Positions 16,601 to 24,386 are shown, numbered from the stretch's first letter. The stretch is 35,237 nt of DNA from Streptomyces fumigatiscleroticus (GCF_014647975.1 NZ_BMQF01000037.1:1-35237); one strand, 5' to 3'. Notes: generated by a model from the sequence alone, not told the origin. Made by a program: numbers and translations.

Positions 16601-17173
16601 CGGGCGCTCGTCGAGACCACCGCACCGTACGCGGACGGCCGGGCCGCGGCCCTGATCCAGCGGGCCGTGCGGCACGGCCCGCATCTCGCGGAGCATGTGG
16701 CCGCCTGCGTCGACCGGCGCCTGGACCGGGAGCCGGGAGCCCGGGCCGTACTCCTTCCGCTGGTCACCGGCCTGCTGGACGGCGGGCCCCAGCGGCTGCG
16801 GGCCGCGCTCGCCGCCGTCCTGGCCGTTCCGGGCGCCTCCGTCTCCCGGCCGCTCCGCCGCGAACTGCGCGCCGTTCTCCTCGCCCACGAGCACGACCCC
16901 GGCGTCCTGGACGCACTGCTGCACACCGCCGCCCGGCACGACGGCGACGACCTCCGCGACCTGGTCCACCGCACCGGCCTCCTGCTCGTCCGCACCCCGG
17001 ACGGCGCCGCCCGGTTCGACCGCGGCCTGCTCGACCTCGGCCGCCGGGTTCCCGGCTTCGCCGCCCGCGTGGCCGGCTGGCTGACCGACGCCCCCCAGGA
17101 GTGGGCGACGGTGGTGGGCCCCGGCACCCGCCGGACGATCGGCGATCTGGCCGGCACCCCTGTGCCCGCGTGA
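13634..17173 (+). CDS. Trypsin-like domain / STAND-type NTPase / helical repeat protein (large, multidomain)
   Basis: A 1179-residue protein with no close relative that I can name. Residues ~38-215 have a trypsin-like fold pattern (GTGFAADHRSTLITTHEAVDG, later GGGVTGGPVLDAATGAVLG). The catalytic His is kept (H67), but the Ser position of GxSGG is Thr180 and the Asp position reads Gly100. Residues ~295-520 are a P-loop NTPase: Walker A GPPGSGRST at 315-323, Walker B LLLLLDGPEE ending near 407, an arginine-bearing sensor-like strand RLVVACRAEYW, and HPLTLRLL, the arrangement of STAND ATPases. From ~540 to the end it is Leu/Ala/Arg-rich helical sequence, probably HEAT/TPR-like. The start ATG 13634 has GGAGG seven bases upstream. 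It sits alone between truB and ribF. A sensor or scaffold role is inference. Confidence 0.85.
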   Translation: MGERGPRNRFPRADGPGGPHHGTHRPYDEEAPAHAPDEALVRIHDPAGRPRGTGFAADHRSTLITTHEAVDGLARLTLRAAGDRRHTVTAEAVTPLPELGLALIRTEGLDVPPLPVTARDRATAGTYVRIAAGCWREARILGTAAVTYTATDRRHLLAGALELAIGTCGRDALRTGGGVTGGPVLDAATGAVLGVIGTALSSAHRDVGFAVPLSTRAPGPARAGGTPAARSALAALLAENAATVPAYGADLNAAGVLRLTAASAGRDGPPDALPGRAGRPDAGGTGTVRPVERAAAVREFAAFTEGRTLVLGLVGPPGSGRSTELAALADRRNRDREPAPTLWLRGADLRAGDTSVADAARRALHRATRIMQGPHPPQAAGLGDITPERLARAAGRPLLLLLDGPEEMPPVLAHRLREWTAGTAAWLRENGVRLVVACRAEYWEQAGARFPAGSLYEARSPAGARPALPPCVRLGDLREDEARQARARHRVPEGILPPADARHPLTLRLLSEVCAALPGAPAVARVGRDEVFAAHLDLMCLRIAVRLAAGNGLRGTAVRRLAARVAGQVHEAARRSLGPGQGGLDRAAFEAVFPWGPAPGRLGTTTGWASAVLAEGLLVPAGDGYRFAHEELADWLQGLHLDLDAALRALVHRPRTRTGPLPVPHHRIGPVVEALLHLARQQGPRQLAVRLEELVHALDADPHSWWAARLLAAVLPRVPDATPYTDVLWLLAGRILARRRERRQLPEDFGPGFWTALALPEETRLELLRRLVLTDGPPHEAGPRHLDAVAALLAADPRTVQPLLTRWFDDERPLPATPHATVAAAAQALLHTHRHRAPDALIEVLVDRAHRRAGELLAVLAEEEPSALCRAVARWARDERPRRRAAAMAYGLRTAPHARTGDDRGLLRQAALALLARPADSALHGGALALLVRDPSTRDRHLARALRRFAAGDPQLVPSALVTALPTHPDQVLDAFGERLRRPGAGETLRALVETTAPYADGRAAALIQRAVRHGPHLAEHVAACVDRRLDREPGARAVLLPLVTGLLDGGPQRLRAALAAVLAVPGASVSRPLRRELRAVLLAHEHDPGVLDALLHTAARHDGDDLRDLVHRTGLLLVRTPDGAARFDRGLLDLGRRVPGFAARVAGWLTDAPQEWATVVGPGTRRTIGDLAGTPVPA

Positions 17174-17308
17174 TCCGGCCACACGTGCGCCCCGTCACAG
17201 CCACCATGCCGATGCGGGCAGGAGACGGGCGGCATGGCACCCTTAGACCTGCACAAGAGGCGACCACGGACACGGGTTCCGACGAGTTTGCGACAAGGAG
17301 CAGTCACA

Positions 17309-18268
17309 GTGCAGCGCTGGCGTGGCTTGGAGGACATCCCCCAGGACTGGGGGCGCAGCGTCGTCACCATCGGCTCCTACGACGGAGTGCACCGCGGACA
17401 CCAGCTGATCATCCGGCACGCGGTGGAACGCGCCCGTGAGCTGGGCGTTCCCGCCGTCGTCGTCACCTTCGACCCGCACCCCAGCGAGGTCGTCCGCCCC
17501 GGCAGCCACCCGCCGCTGCTCGCCCCGCACCACCGCCGCGCGGAGCTGATGGCCGGACTCGGCGTGGACGCGGTCCTCATCCTTCCCTTCACCACCGAGT
17601 TCTCCAAGCTCTCCCCGGCCGACTTCGTCGTCAAGGTCCTGATCGACAAGCTTCACGCCAAGGCGGTCGTCGAGGGCCCCAACTTCCGCTTCGGCCACAG
17701 GGCCGCGGGCGACGTCGACTTCCTGGCCGAGCAGGGCAAGATCTACGACTTCGAGGTCGAGGTCGTGGACCTGTACGAGTCCGGCGAGGCGGGCGGCGGC
17801 CAGCCCTTCTCCTCGACACTGACCCGGCGCCTGGTCACCGAGGGCGATGTGGCGGGCGCCGCGGAGATCCTCGGCCGTCCGCACCGGGTGGAGGGCGTGG
17901 TCGTCCGCGGCGCCCAGCGCGGACGCGAGATGGGCTACCCCACGGCCAACGTCGAGACCCTGCCGCACACCTGCGTCCCGGCCGACGGCGTCTACGCCGG
18001 GTGGCTGCACGCCCGGGGCGAGGCGATGCCGGCGGCGATCTCCGTCGGCACCAACCCGCAGTTCGACGGCACCGAGCGCACGGTCGAGGCGTACGCCATC
18101 GACCGGGTCGGTCTCGACCTGTACGGCCTGCACGTCGCCGTGGACTTCCTGGCCTTCGTGCGCGGCCAGGCCAGGTTCGACACACTCGAAGCGCTGCTGG
18201 AGCAGATGGCCGAGGACGTCGAACGCTGCCGCGAGCTGGTCACGGCCGCCGGGCAGCCGCCCGCCTAG
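17309..18268 (+). CDS. ribF: Bifunctional riboflavin kinase / FAD synthetase
   Basis: Converts riboflavin to FMN and then FAD. The protein has 319 residues. The N-terminal FMN adenylyltransferase half carries the nucleotidyltransferase signature GSYDGVHRGH at residues ~22-31 and FDPHPSEVVRP further on. The C-terminal kinase half carries GREMGYPTANVE (the PTAN metal/ATP motif) and GTNPQFDGTERTVEAY. The start is GTG 17309 with AAGGAG eight bases upstream; in-frame sequence further upstream lacks family similarity and a ribosome-binding site. No FMN riboswitch is seen in the short leader. A perfect 20-bp hairpin follows, shared with the convergent EspI-like gene. Confidence 0.96.
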   Translation: MQRWRGLEDIPQDWGRSVVTIGSYDGVHRGHQLIIRHAVERARELGVPAVVVTFDPHPSEVVRPGSHPPLLAPHHRRAELMAGLGVDAVLILPFTTEFSKLSPADFVVKVLIDKLHAKAVVEGPNFRFGHRAAGDVDFLAEQGKIYDFEVEVVDLYESGEAGGGQPFSSTLTRRLVTEGDVAGAAEILGRPHRVEGVVVRGAQRGREMGYPTANVETLPHTCVPADGVYAGWLHARGEAMPAAISVGTNPQFDGTERTVEAYAIDRVGLDLYGLHVAVDFLAFVRGQARFDTLEALLEQMAEDVERCRELVTAAGQPPA

Positions 18269-18281
18269 AACTCCCGCAACG

Positions 18282-18324
18282 CCGAAGGGGCGGCCGGTGC
18301 CCGTGGCACCGGCCGCCCCTTCGG
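18282..18324. terminator. Perfect 20-bp two-way terminator between ribF and the convergent gene
   Basis: The arms 18282-18301 and 18305-18324 pair without mismatch around a three-base loop. It lies 13 bases after the ribF stop and 16 bases before the complementary stop of the convergent gene, so it can serve both. Confidence 0.85.
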
Positions 18325-18340
18325 CCGTCCTGCCGTGCCT

Positions 18341-21300
18341 CTACTGCTGCGGCGGCGCGGGCGGCTGCTGCCCGTACGGCAGCCCCGTCTGCGGGTCGAC
18401 GGGGTGGGAGTACGGCTGCGGCGGCTGGCCGGCCGCCGGATACGCCTGGCCGGGAGCGTAGGCCTGGCCGGGCTGGGCGGGCGGCTGACCGGGGGCGTAC
18501 GGCTGGGCGGGCGGCTGCGGATACGGTCCCGGCTGGCCGGGAACCGGCTGGCCGGGGAGGGGCTGACCGGGGAAGGGCTGGCCCATGCCCGGCTGGCCGG
18601 GAATCGGCTGGCCCGGGAGCGGCGGGGCGGCCACCGGCGGCGGGTTGCCGTCCGAGGTCCACAGCCCGTGCATCTGCTGGTGCCGGGTGAAGTCCTCCGC
18701 GACCATCGCCGCGAGGTTGAAGTACGCCTCCCGCACCTTCGGGCGCATCATGTCGAGGTCGACCTCGGCACCGGCTGCCAGGTGCTCGTCGAACGGCACC
18801 ACGACCACACCGCGGCACCGGGTCTCGAAGTGCGCCACGATGTCCTCGACCTTGATCATCTTGCCGGTCTCGCGCACCCCCGAGATGACGGTGATGGAGC
18901 GGGCGACCAGGTCGGAGTACCCGTGCGCGGACAGCCAGTCCAGCGTCGTACTGGCGCTGCTCGCACCGTCCACGGAGGGCGTCGAGATGATGATGAGCTG
19001 GTCGGCGAGGTCGAGCACCCCGCGCATGGCGCTGTAGAGCAGACCCGTGCCGGAGTCGGTCAGGATGATCGGGTACTGCTTGCCCAGCACGTCGATCGCG
19101 CGCCGGTAGTCCTCGTCGTTGAAGGTCGTGGACACGGCCGGGTCCACGTCGTTGGCGATGATCTCCAGGCCGGACGGGGCCTGGGAGGTGAACCGCCGGA
19201 TGTCCATGTACGAGTTGAGGTGCGGGATCGCCTGCACGAGGTCACGGATGGTGGCCCCGGTCTCACGGCGCACACGGCGGCCGAGCGTACCGGCGTCCGG
19301 GTTGGCGTCGATGGCGAGGATCTTGTCCTGCCGCTCGGTGGCGAGGGTGGAGCCGAGTGCGGTGGTGGTGGTCGTCTTGCCGACACCGCCCTTGAGGCTG
19401 ATCACCGCGATCCGGTAGCAGGAGAGCACCGGCGTGCGGATCAGGTCCAGCTTCCGCTGCCGCTCGGCCTCCTCCTTCTTGCCGCCGAGCTTGAAGCGCC
19501 CGCCGCCGGCCGCCGGGCGGCTGCTCTTCGCCTTCTGCTTCTTGTTGTTGAGGAGCCGGTCGGAGGAGAGCTCCACCGCCGCGGTGTAACCGAGCGGCGC
19601 GGCACCCGGATTGACCGGCTGCCGCTGGTCGTGCTGCATGGGCTGCGGCCAGGCGGCACCGGCCCGGGGGTCGACGGGCTGCTGCGGCGCGTGCGGTGCC
19701 TGCGGGGCCGGAGCGGGCTGCGGCTGTCCCTGCGGCGGTACGCCGGGCTGCGGCTGCGGCTGCTCCTGCTGCGCGGGCGGCTGCGGGAAGCCGTAACCGC
19801 CGGGCTGCGCGGGGGAGCCGGGCGCGGGCTGGGCGGGCGGGAAGCCGTAGCCGGGCTGCGCGCCCGGGGCGGCGGCGGGCTGCGCGCCGGGCTGGGGAAA
19901 GCCGTAGCCGTTCGGGGTGCCGGCGTCCGCCGTGGGCCGCGGGGCCGGAGGCGTGGCTTCCGGCTGCGGGCCGGGGACGGCGGCAGCGGGCGGCTGCGGG
20001 AAGCCGTAGCCGCCCTGCGAGCCGGGAGCGGCGGCGGGCTGCCCGCCGGGCTGCGGGAAGCCGTAGCCGGGCTGTGGCGTGTCCTGGGCGGGGGCGGGCG
20101 GTGTCGCCGGCGGCGGGTTCCACGCGGCGGGCGCGGGCTGCGGCGCCTGCGGCTGGAAGGGGGGCTGCTGCGGCGGCACGGGCGGCTGTCCCGGCACGGG
20201 CGACGCCTGCGGCTGAGGCCGCGCGGGCGGGTTCTGGTCCGCCTGCTGCTGTCCCGGCCACCGGTTCGCCGGTGCGGGCGCGGCGGGCTGGTACGACGGG
20301 GGCAGCGGCGGCAGTCCGCCCTGCGGGGTCGACGGCGGGGAAGCCCAGGCGGACGGGGCGTCACCCGGGGCCTCGGCCCCGCCGCCCGGAACGGCGTCCT
20401 GGGCGGCGCCGTCCGCGGGCACGGCGTCGGCGGGCACAGCGTCCTGGGGTTCGGCGGCCAGGGGGTCGGCGTCCTGGGGTTCGGCGGCCGGAGGGACCGC
20501 GTCCTGGGGCTCCGCGTCCGCGACCACGGCGTCCTGGGGCTCGGCCTCCGACGGGGCGGAGTCCTCCGGCCCGGCCGACGCGGGCTCGGCCGACGCGGGC
20601 TCGGGGGCCTCGGATTCGGCCGATGCGGGCTCTGCGGCCTCGGATCCGGCGCCCTCGGGCTCGGTGTCCAGGGACGGAGCGGCGTCGCCGGGGGCGTCCG
20701 CGTCGGCGCCGTGGGACGCGCCGTCGGCCTCTGTCCCGGCGTCGGCCCCGGCCTCTGCCCCTGCCTCCGGCTCCGCCTCCGAAGACGAGTCCACGGAGCC
20801 GGAGCCGGAGTCGGGGACGGAGCCGGCGTCGGAGTCGGAGTCGGAGTCCCGCCCGGCCTCGGCCGCGTCCGCCGCACCGGAAGTCCCCGCGTCACCGGTT
20901 GCGCCGGCCGTACCGGCGGCGTCCCCGTGGGCCTGGGCCTCGGGTGCCGTACCGGTCTCCGCCGTGGTGCCGGACGCCGCGTCCGCATGGGCGTCCGTCA
21001 CGCCGGCGTCGTCGTCGGCGCTCACGAAGCCACCGGCGCCGAAGGCGAAGCGCCCGGCCTCGGCCGGCGGCCTGGCCGGCTCCTCGACGGGCGCGTCGGC
21101 CGCCTGGACGGAGACCTGCGAGACATCCGGGGCCGCCGGCGCCGCCTCGGCCTCACCGGACCGCTCCGCGATCTCCCGCTTCAGGGCGGCCGCGGAGAAC
21201 CGCATGGTGGCGCCGCTCTCCAGATCACCGGTGCCGCTCCCGTTCCCCTCGGGGGCGTCCGAGGACGCCGAAGCCGAGGCCGAAGCCGGGGGCGCCGACG

Positions 21301-21880
21301 GCGTCCACTGCGGCTCGAACCCGCTCCCCACCGGAAGCCTGGGCACGGCGACCGGCCCCCCGGCGGGCGGCGCGGGCGGCGCAGCCGGCGCGGGCGGTGT
21401 GAAGGGCGTCCCCGGCATCGAAGTGGGGAGGGCGGAAGGCCCCGCCGAGGGTGCCGCATGCGGCGGCGGGGTCAGCCCGGGCAGCGGAACGGACGGCGTA
21501 CCCGGAAAGGCCGGCGGCTGGGAGGCGGACGGCGACGGGGAGGACGCGGAAGCGGAAGGGCTGGGAGCGGGAGGGAACGGGGCGGCAGCGGCCCCGGCCG
21601 GCGAGGCACCGGAACCAGGACCCGGCGAAGCACCGGCACCGGCACCGGCATCGGCGCCGGTACCGGAAGCGGAAGCCGACGCCGTGCCGGCCCCGCCGGA
21701 CGAGCCGCCCGCACCACCCGCCTGCCGGTCCGAACCCCCCGACGCGTTCTGCGTGTACCAGGCGGGCGGCGCGTAGTCGATGGTGAACTCGCCCGTCGTC
21801 TCGACTGCGGACTCCGCGCCGGACTGGTCATCGCCGGGTGTCGCCCAGCCCCCGCGGTTCCCGTCCCGATCGCTGCTCAC
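18341..21880 (-). CDS. EspI-like MinD/ParA-type ATPase with long Pro/Ala/Glu-rich region
   Basis: A 1179-residue protein. Residues ~1-790 are low complexity: Ser/Ala/Pro, then Glu/Ala/Asp with EPQDAV repeats, then Pro/Gln with five GYGFPQP units. Residues ~815-1080 form a MinD/ParA ATPase with the deviant Walker A KGGVGKT at 830-836, AIDANPDAGTLGRR and IILTDSGTGLLYSAMRGVL. The C-terminus is again PGQP/AQP-rich. A Pro-rich half joined to a MinD-like ATPase is the architecture of EspI, an accessory protein of mycobacterial ESX-1, and of the ATPase in Streptomyces ESX loci. No transmembrane segment is seen. The GTG start at 21880 has AGGAGGA five bases upstream. No esxA/B, eccB/C/D/E or mycP genes accompany it here. 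Confidence 0.85.
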   Translation of the reverse strand: MSSDRDGNRGGWATPGDDQSGAESAVETTGEFTIDYAPPAWYTQNASGGSDRQAGGAGGSSGGAGTASASASGTGADAGAGAGASPGPGSGASPAGAAAAPFPPAPSPSASASSPSPSASQPPAFPGTPSVPLPGLTPPPHAAPSAGPSALPTSMPGTPFTPPAPAAPPAPPAGGPVAVPRLPVGSGFEPQWTPSAPPASASASASSDAPEGNGSGTGDLESGATMRFSAAALKREIAERSGEAEAAPAAPDVSQVSVQAADAPVEEPARPPAEAGRFAFGAGGFVSADDDAGVTDAHADAASGTTAETGTAPEAQAHGDAAGTAGATGDAGTSGAADAAEAGRDSDSDSDAGSVPDSGSGSVDSSSEAEPEAGAEAGADAGTEADGASHGADADAPGDAAPSLDTEPEGAGSEAAEPASAESEAPEPASAEPASAGPEDSAPSEAEPQDAVVADAEPQDAVPPAAEPQDADPLAAEPQDAVPADAVPADGAAQDAVPGGGAEAPGDAPSAWASPPSTPQGGLPPLPPSYQPAAPAPANRWPGQQQADQNPPARPQPQASPVPGQPPVPPQQPPFQPQAPQPAPAAWNPPPATPPAPAQDTPQPGYGFPQPGGQPAAAPGSQGGYGFPQPPAAAVPGPQPEATPPAPRPTADAGTPNGYGFPQPGAQPAAAPGAQPGYGFPPAQPAPGSPAQPGGYGFPQPPAQQEQPQPQPGVPPQGQPQPAPAPQAPHAPQQPVDPRAGAAWPQPMQHDQRQPVNPGAAPLGYTAAVELSSDRLLNNKKQKAKSSRPAAGGGRFKLGGKKEEAERQRKLDLIRTPVLSCYRIAVISLKGGVGKTTTTTALGSTLATERQDKILAIDANPDAGTLGRRVRRETGATIRDLVQAIPHLNSYMDIRRFTSQAPSGLEIIANDVDPAVSTTFNDEDYRRAIDVLGKQYPIILTDSGTGLLYSAMRGVLDLADQLIIISTPSVDGASSASTTLDWLSAHGYSDLVARSITVISGVRETGKMIKVEDIVAHFETRCRGVVVVPFDEHLAAGAEVDLDMMRPKVREAYFNLAAMVAEDFTRHQQMHGLWTSDGNPPPVAAPPLPGQPIPGQPGMGQPFPGQPLPGQPVPGQPGPYPQPPAQPYAPGQPPAQPGQAYAPGQAYPAAGQPPQPYSHPVDPQTGLPYGQQPPAPPQQ

Positions 21881-22322
21881 AGTTCCTCCTGGTGTGGTCG
21901 AGCACCCTCATGCCGTGCTGGGGCGACCCTTGCTTGCCGTCCGAAATCGTTCGAGGTCGTCCGATCCACCGGCTCTCCCCCTTGACGCCGACGCCCGGTC
22001 CACGGGTTCTGGCGACGCGCCAAGTCCCAGCCTAATCACCACAAGCCCCGCCACGGCAGGCCCGTCCACCCCTCAGCGTGCGCCCGCTCCGTCACGGCCT
22101 GCCCTGAAGTGCCGTACCCGGCCTCGGCGTCGGTGAATATTTCCGGTGACAACCGTGACCAAGCCGGACAGATCGCGAGGAGAGGCGGTCGCGGCCGTAT
22201 CCGTCAACGACCGCACGGCGGAAGGATTCCGACGGCGTCCGGTCTCACCCGCGCGTACGGGTGATCACGACGCGCGGCATAGTAGGGGCGTTTTTCCGAC
22301 ACCAGGCAGGAAGAGGTCCCGA
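21881..22322. other. Divergent intergenic region (442 bp)
   Basis: This gap lies between the divergent EspI-like and PQQ-like genes and must hold both promoters. I see no gene in it. TAGGCT on the minus strand (22029-22034) and CATAGT on the plus strand (22278-22283) are possible -10 boxes, without convincing -35 elements. Two GTGAC steps in GGTGACAACCGTGACC (22144-22159) form a short direct repeat of unknown meaning. Confidence 0.5.
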
Positions 22323-23924
22323 GTGAGCTTCGGCCCACCACCCTCCATGCAGTCCCCGCAGTCCCCGCAGTCCCCGCAGTCCCCACAGTCCCCACAGTCC
22401 CCGCAGTCCCCGTCGTACCCTCCGCCCGCCCCGCCCGCGGACACCGGCGGGAGGAGACGCCGCCGCAGGACGCTGTGGGGGCTGCTGGCGGTCGTGCTCG
22501 TCCTCGCGCTGGGAGCGGGCGGCTGGCTGCTTCGGGGCGGCCCGGGCACCAAGAACCCGGACACGTCGACGGCCGCCGGGGGCCAGGGGCGGCTCGACGT
22601 CCGGGAGACGGTCGAGAAGCCGCCGGCGAGCACCACCGGTGAGATGGGCTTCCGGTTCTCCGTGGACGACATGAGCCCCGGGGAGCACTACGAGATGCCG
22701 GGCATGTGGGCCACGGACAAGATCCTCGCCAAGGGCATCAACAAGACCCTCGTCGGCCTGCGCATCGGCACCGACGCCGCGGTGGGCGACGAGCGGTGGC
22801 GGCTGCCCCTGGACGGCCCGATCTGCGGCTACACCCGCCATGTGACCGGCGACGACCGCACGGCCGTGCTCTACCGGGCGAACGACCGAGGAGGCGCGTA
22901 CTGCAACCACGTCGCCTTCGTCGACCTCGACGACGGCCGTGAGGTCTGGAGCCACGACTTCCCCTACTCCCGCATCGGCGACCTCAAGGGCCTGCCCACC
23001 GACGGCGACGGCCAGGACACGCCGAGCGTGACCCTGACGCACGGCACGGTCGTGGTGACCTGGGGCGGCGGCACCCTCGCCTACGACATGGACGAGGGCA
23101 CGACCCGGTGGAGCACGACGTCCGACGGCGCCTGCCAGGACATGGGCGCCGCCGGCGGGGCCGGGCTGCTGATCCGCCAGGAGTGCTGGAGCTCCGACAA
23201 GGACCTTCCCGCCGACTCCTGGGAGGCCATCACGTTCAAGGTGCGCCGGGTGGACCCGGACACGGGCCGTGCCCTGTGGACGTACTCCGCCGCCAAGGGC
23301 GTCCGCGAACTCGAGGTGCCGTCCGCCGACCCCGCCGTCCTCGCCGTGTCCGCCGGCGAGACCGGCATCACCGAGCTGATCTCGCTGGACGACAAAGGGA
23401 AGGACCGCGCCACGATCCGGCTGGAGAACGGCACCTATGTCGGCGAGTGCGCCTCCTCCGACTACCTCGTCGTCGACGACTGCCCGACCATCGCCGTCGG
23501 CGCCGGCCAGGTCTTCCTGCGCAGCAAGGATCAGAGCGAGGAGCAGGTGTCCAACTGGATCATCGGCTTCGATCTGGAGACCGGGAAGACCACGAAGAAG
23601 TTCGACTCCGGTCCGGGCTCCCTGCTCCACCCGGTGCGGATGAGCGGCGACCGGCTCCTCGCCCTGCGCCTCAGCGACGACCACATCTCGCCGAACGCGC
23701 TCGTCGCCCTGGACCCGGAGGAGGGCCGGGAGATCCCGTACCTCTACTTCAGCCTGCCGAGCGAGGCCGAGACGCTCACGTTGACGGACTCCAACGACAT
23801 CGTCGTCCGGAACGGGCGCCTCTTCTTCGGGACCAAGGCCGCGGACGGACCCGCCGACGGCAGGACCAAGCAGTGGATCTATCTCGTTCTCGGTATCCAG
23901 AGCAACGCGGCGAAGGGGTCGTAG
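22323..23924 (+). CDS. Membrane-anchored PQQ-like beta-propeller protein
   Basis: A 533-residue protein. The N-terminal ~45 residues are cytoplasmic and contain seven QSP units. A run of six arginines precedes one transmembrane helix (LWGLLAVVLVLALGAGGWLL, about residues 48-67), and the remaining ~460 residues should be outside. That part resembles PQQ-binding-like (pyrrolo-quinoline-type) propellers: repeated Trp- and Gly-containing blades such as DDGREVWSHDF, DEGTTRWSTTSDG, DTGRALWTYSAAKG and ETGKTTKKFDSG. Cofactor binding is not implied; many such proteins only use the fold as a scaffold. I chose GTG 22323 because GGAAGAGG lies five to six bases upstream; frames starting earlier add unlikely sequence. 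No partner is obvious. It faces the orphan DUF397 gene. Confidence 0.82.
   Translation: MSFGPPPSMQSPQSPQSPQSPQSPQSPQSPSYPPPAPPADTGGRRRRRRTLWGLLAVVLVLALGAGGWLLRGGPGTKNPDTSTAAGGQGRLDVRETVEKPPASTTGEMGFRFSVDDMSPGEHYEMPGMWATDKILAKGINKTLVGLRIGTDAAVGDERWRLPLDGPICGYTRHVTGDDRTAVLYRANDRGGAYCNHVAFVDLDDGREVWSHDFPYSRIGDLKGLPTDGDGQDTPSVTLTHGTVVVTWGGGTLAYDMDEGTTRWSTTSDGACQDMGAAGGAGLLIRQECWSSDKDLPADSWEAITFKVRRVDPDTGRALWTYSAAKGVRELEVPSADPAVLAVSAGETGITELISLDDKGKDRATIRLENGTYVGECASSDYLVVDDCPTIAVGAGQVFLRSKDQSEEQVSNWIIGFDLETGKTTKKFDSGPGSLLHPVRMSGDRLLALRLSDDHISPNALVALDPEEGREIPYLYFSLPSEAETLTLTDSNDIVVRNGRLFFGTKAADGPADGRTKQWIYLVLGIQSNAAKGS
22350..22412 (+). repeat. Seven 9-bp CAGTCCCCG/A tandem units inside a gene
   Basis: Seven consecutive copies encode (Gln-Ser-Pro)7 in the cytoplasmic tail of the propeller protein. 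They differ only at the wobble base of the Pro codon. The unit is a multiple of three, so copy-number change would keep the frame. Confidence 0.9.
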
Positions 23925-23952
23925 GCCGCGGCCGCCTCTCCGCCGCGCCGGG

Positions 23953-23969
23953 CGGGCGGCTACCGCCCG
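23953..23969. terminator. Short hairpin between the convergent propeller and DUF397 genes
   Basis: CGGGCGG (23953-23959) pairs with CCGCCCG (23963-23969) around CTA, which is the complementary stop codon of the DUF397 gene. At seven base pairs it is weak, but it is correctly placed for both genes. Confidence 0.4.
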
Positions 23970-24271
23970 TCCGCGGAGGGTTCCCCGTCGCCGGGCGCCG
24001 GCTCCAGGTCGAACTCCCCGTCCCGGGCGCCGAGGACGAACGCGCGCCACTCGGCCTCCGTGTACCGCAGCACCGTGTCCGGATCGAGGGAGGACCGCAT
24101 CGCCACGGCCCCGCCGGGGAGGTACGCGATCTCCACCCGCTCCTCGTGCTCCTCCGTGCCCGGCGCGCTGTGCCACTCGACGCCCGAGATGTCGAGGCCG
24201 TACAACTCGTCCCGCTCCCGTTCCTTGCGCGCCCTGACGTCCTCACCCCGCGCGCCCGCTGCCTCCGCCAT
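23960..24271 (-). CDS. DUF397 domain protein
   Basis: A 103-residue acidic protein. The DUF397 pattern is visible at residues ~28-82: ISGVEWHSAPG, VEIAYLPGGAVAMRSSLDPD and YTEAEWRAFVLGARDGEFD. In Streptomyces most DUF397 proteins are encoded beside an XRE-family regulator of the Scr1/BldB-associated type and may bind it. No such partner is next to this copy, so it is an orphan within the window. The start ATG 24271 has GGAAGGGGG upstream on the coding strand. It is convergent with the propeller gene and divergent from rpsO. The N-terminal ~25 residues (KERERDELYG and around) are charged and not part of the domain. Confidence 0.85.
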   Translation of the reverse strand: MAEAAGARGEDVRARKERERDELYGLDISGVEWHSAPGTEEHEERVEIAYLPGGAVAMRSSLDPDTVLRYTEAEWRAFVLGARDGEFDLEPAPGDGEPSADGR

Positions 24272-24386
24272 GGGGAAGCGCCCCCTTCCTGCGTATACGA
24301 AACGATCTGTACGCTCACCCTAGTGGCCGTCCGGGTACCGTCCGCAGCCGTCCAGGGGCCGGGCGGGAGGCGTCCTTCCGGGCTGG

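Noticed and set aside
13634..17173. A defence island or mobile element around the protease-like/STAND gene
   Set aside because: Both flanks are core genes (truB, ribF) in the usual order. There is no integrase, repeat boundary or tRNA, and base composition does not obviously change.
13589..17182. A ~1200-codon open frame opposite the protease-like/STAND gene
   Set aside because: The plus-strand frame has a ribosome-binding site, Walker motifs and a trypsin-like domain; the antisense product is low-complexity Gly/Arg/Gln.
17169..17308. An FMN riboswitch in front of ribF
   Set aside because: The leader is too short and lacks the conserved FMN-element helices.
18335..21985. A 1216-codon plus-strand open frame opposite the EspI-like gene
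   Set aside because: The minus-strand frame has a clear MinD domain and a perfect ribosome-binding site; the plus frame is Arg/Gly-rich shadow.
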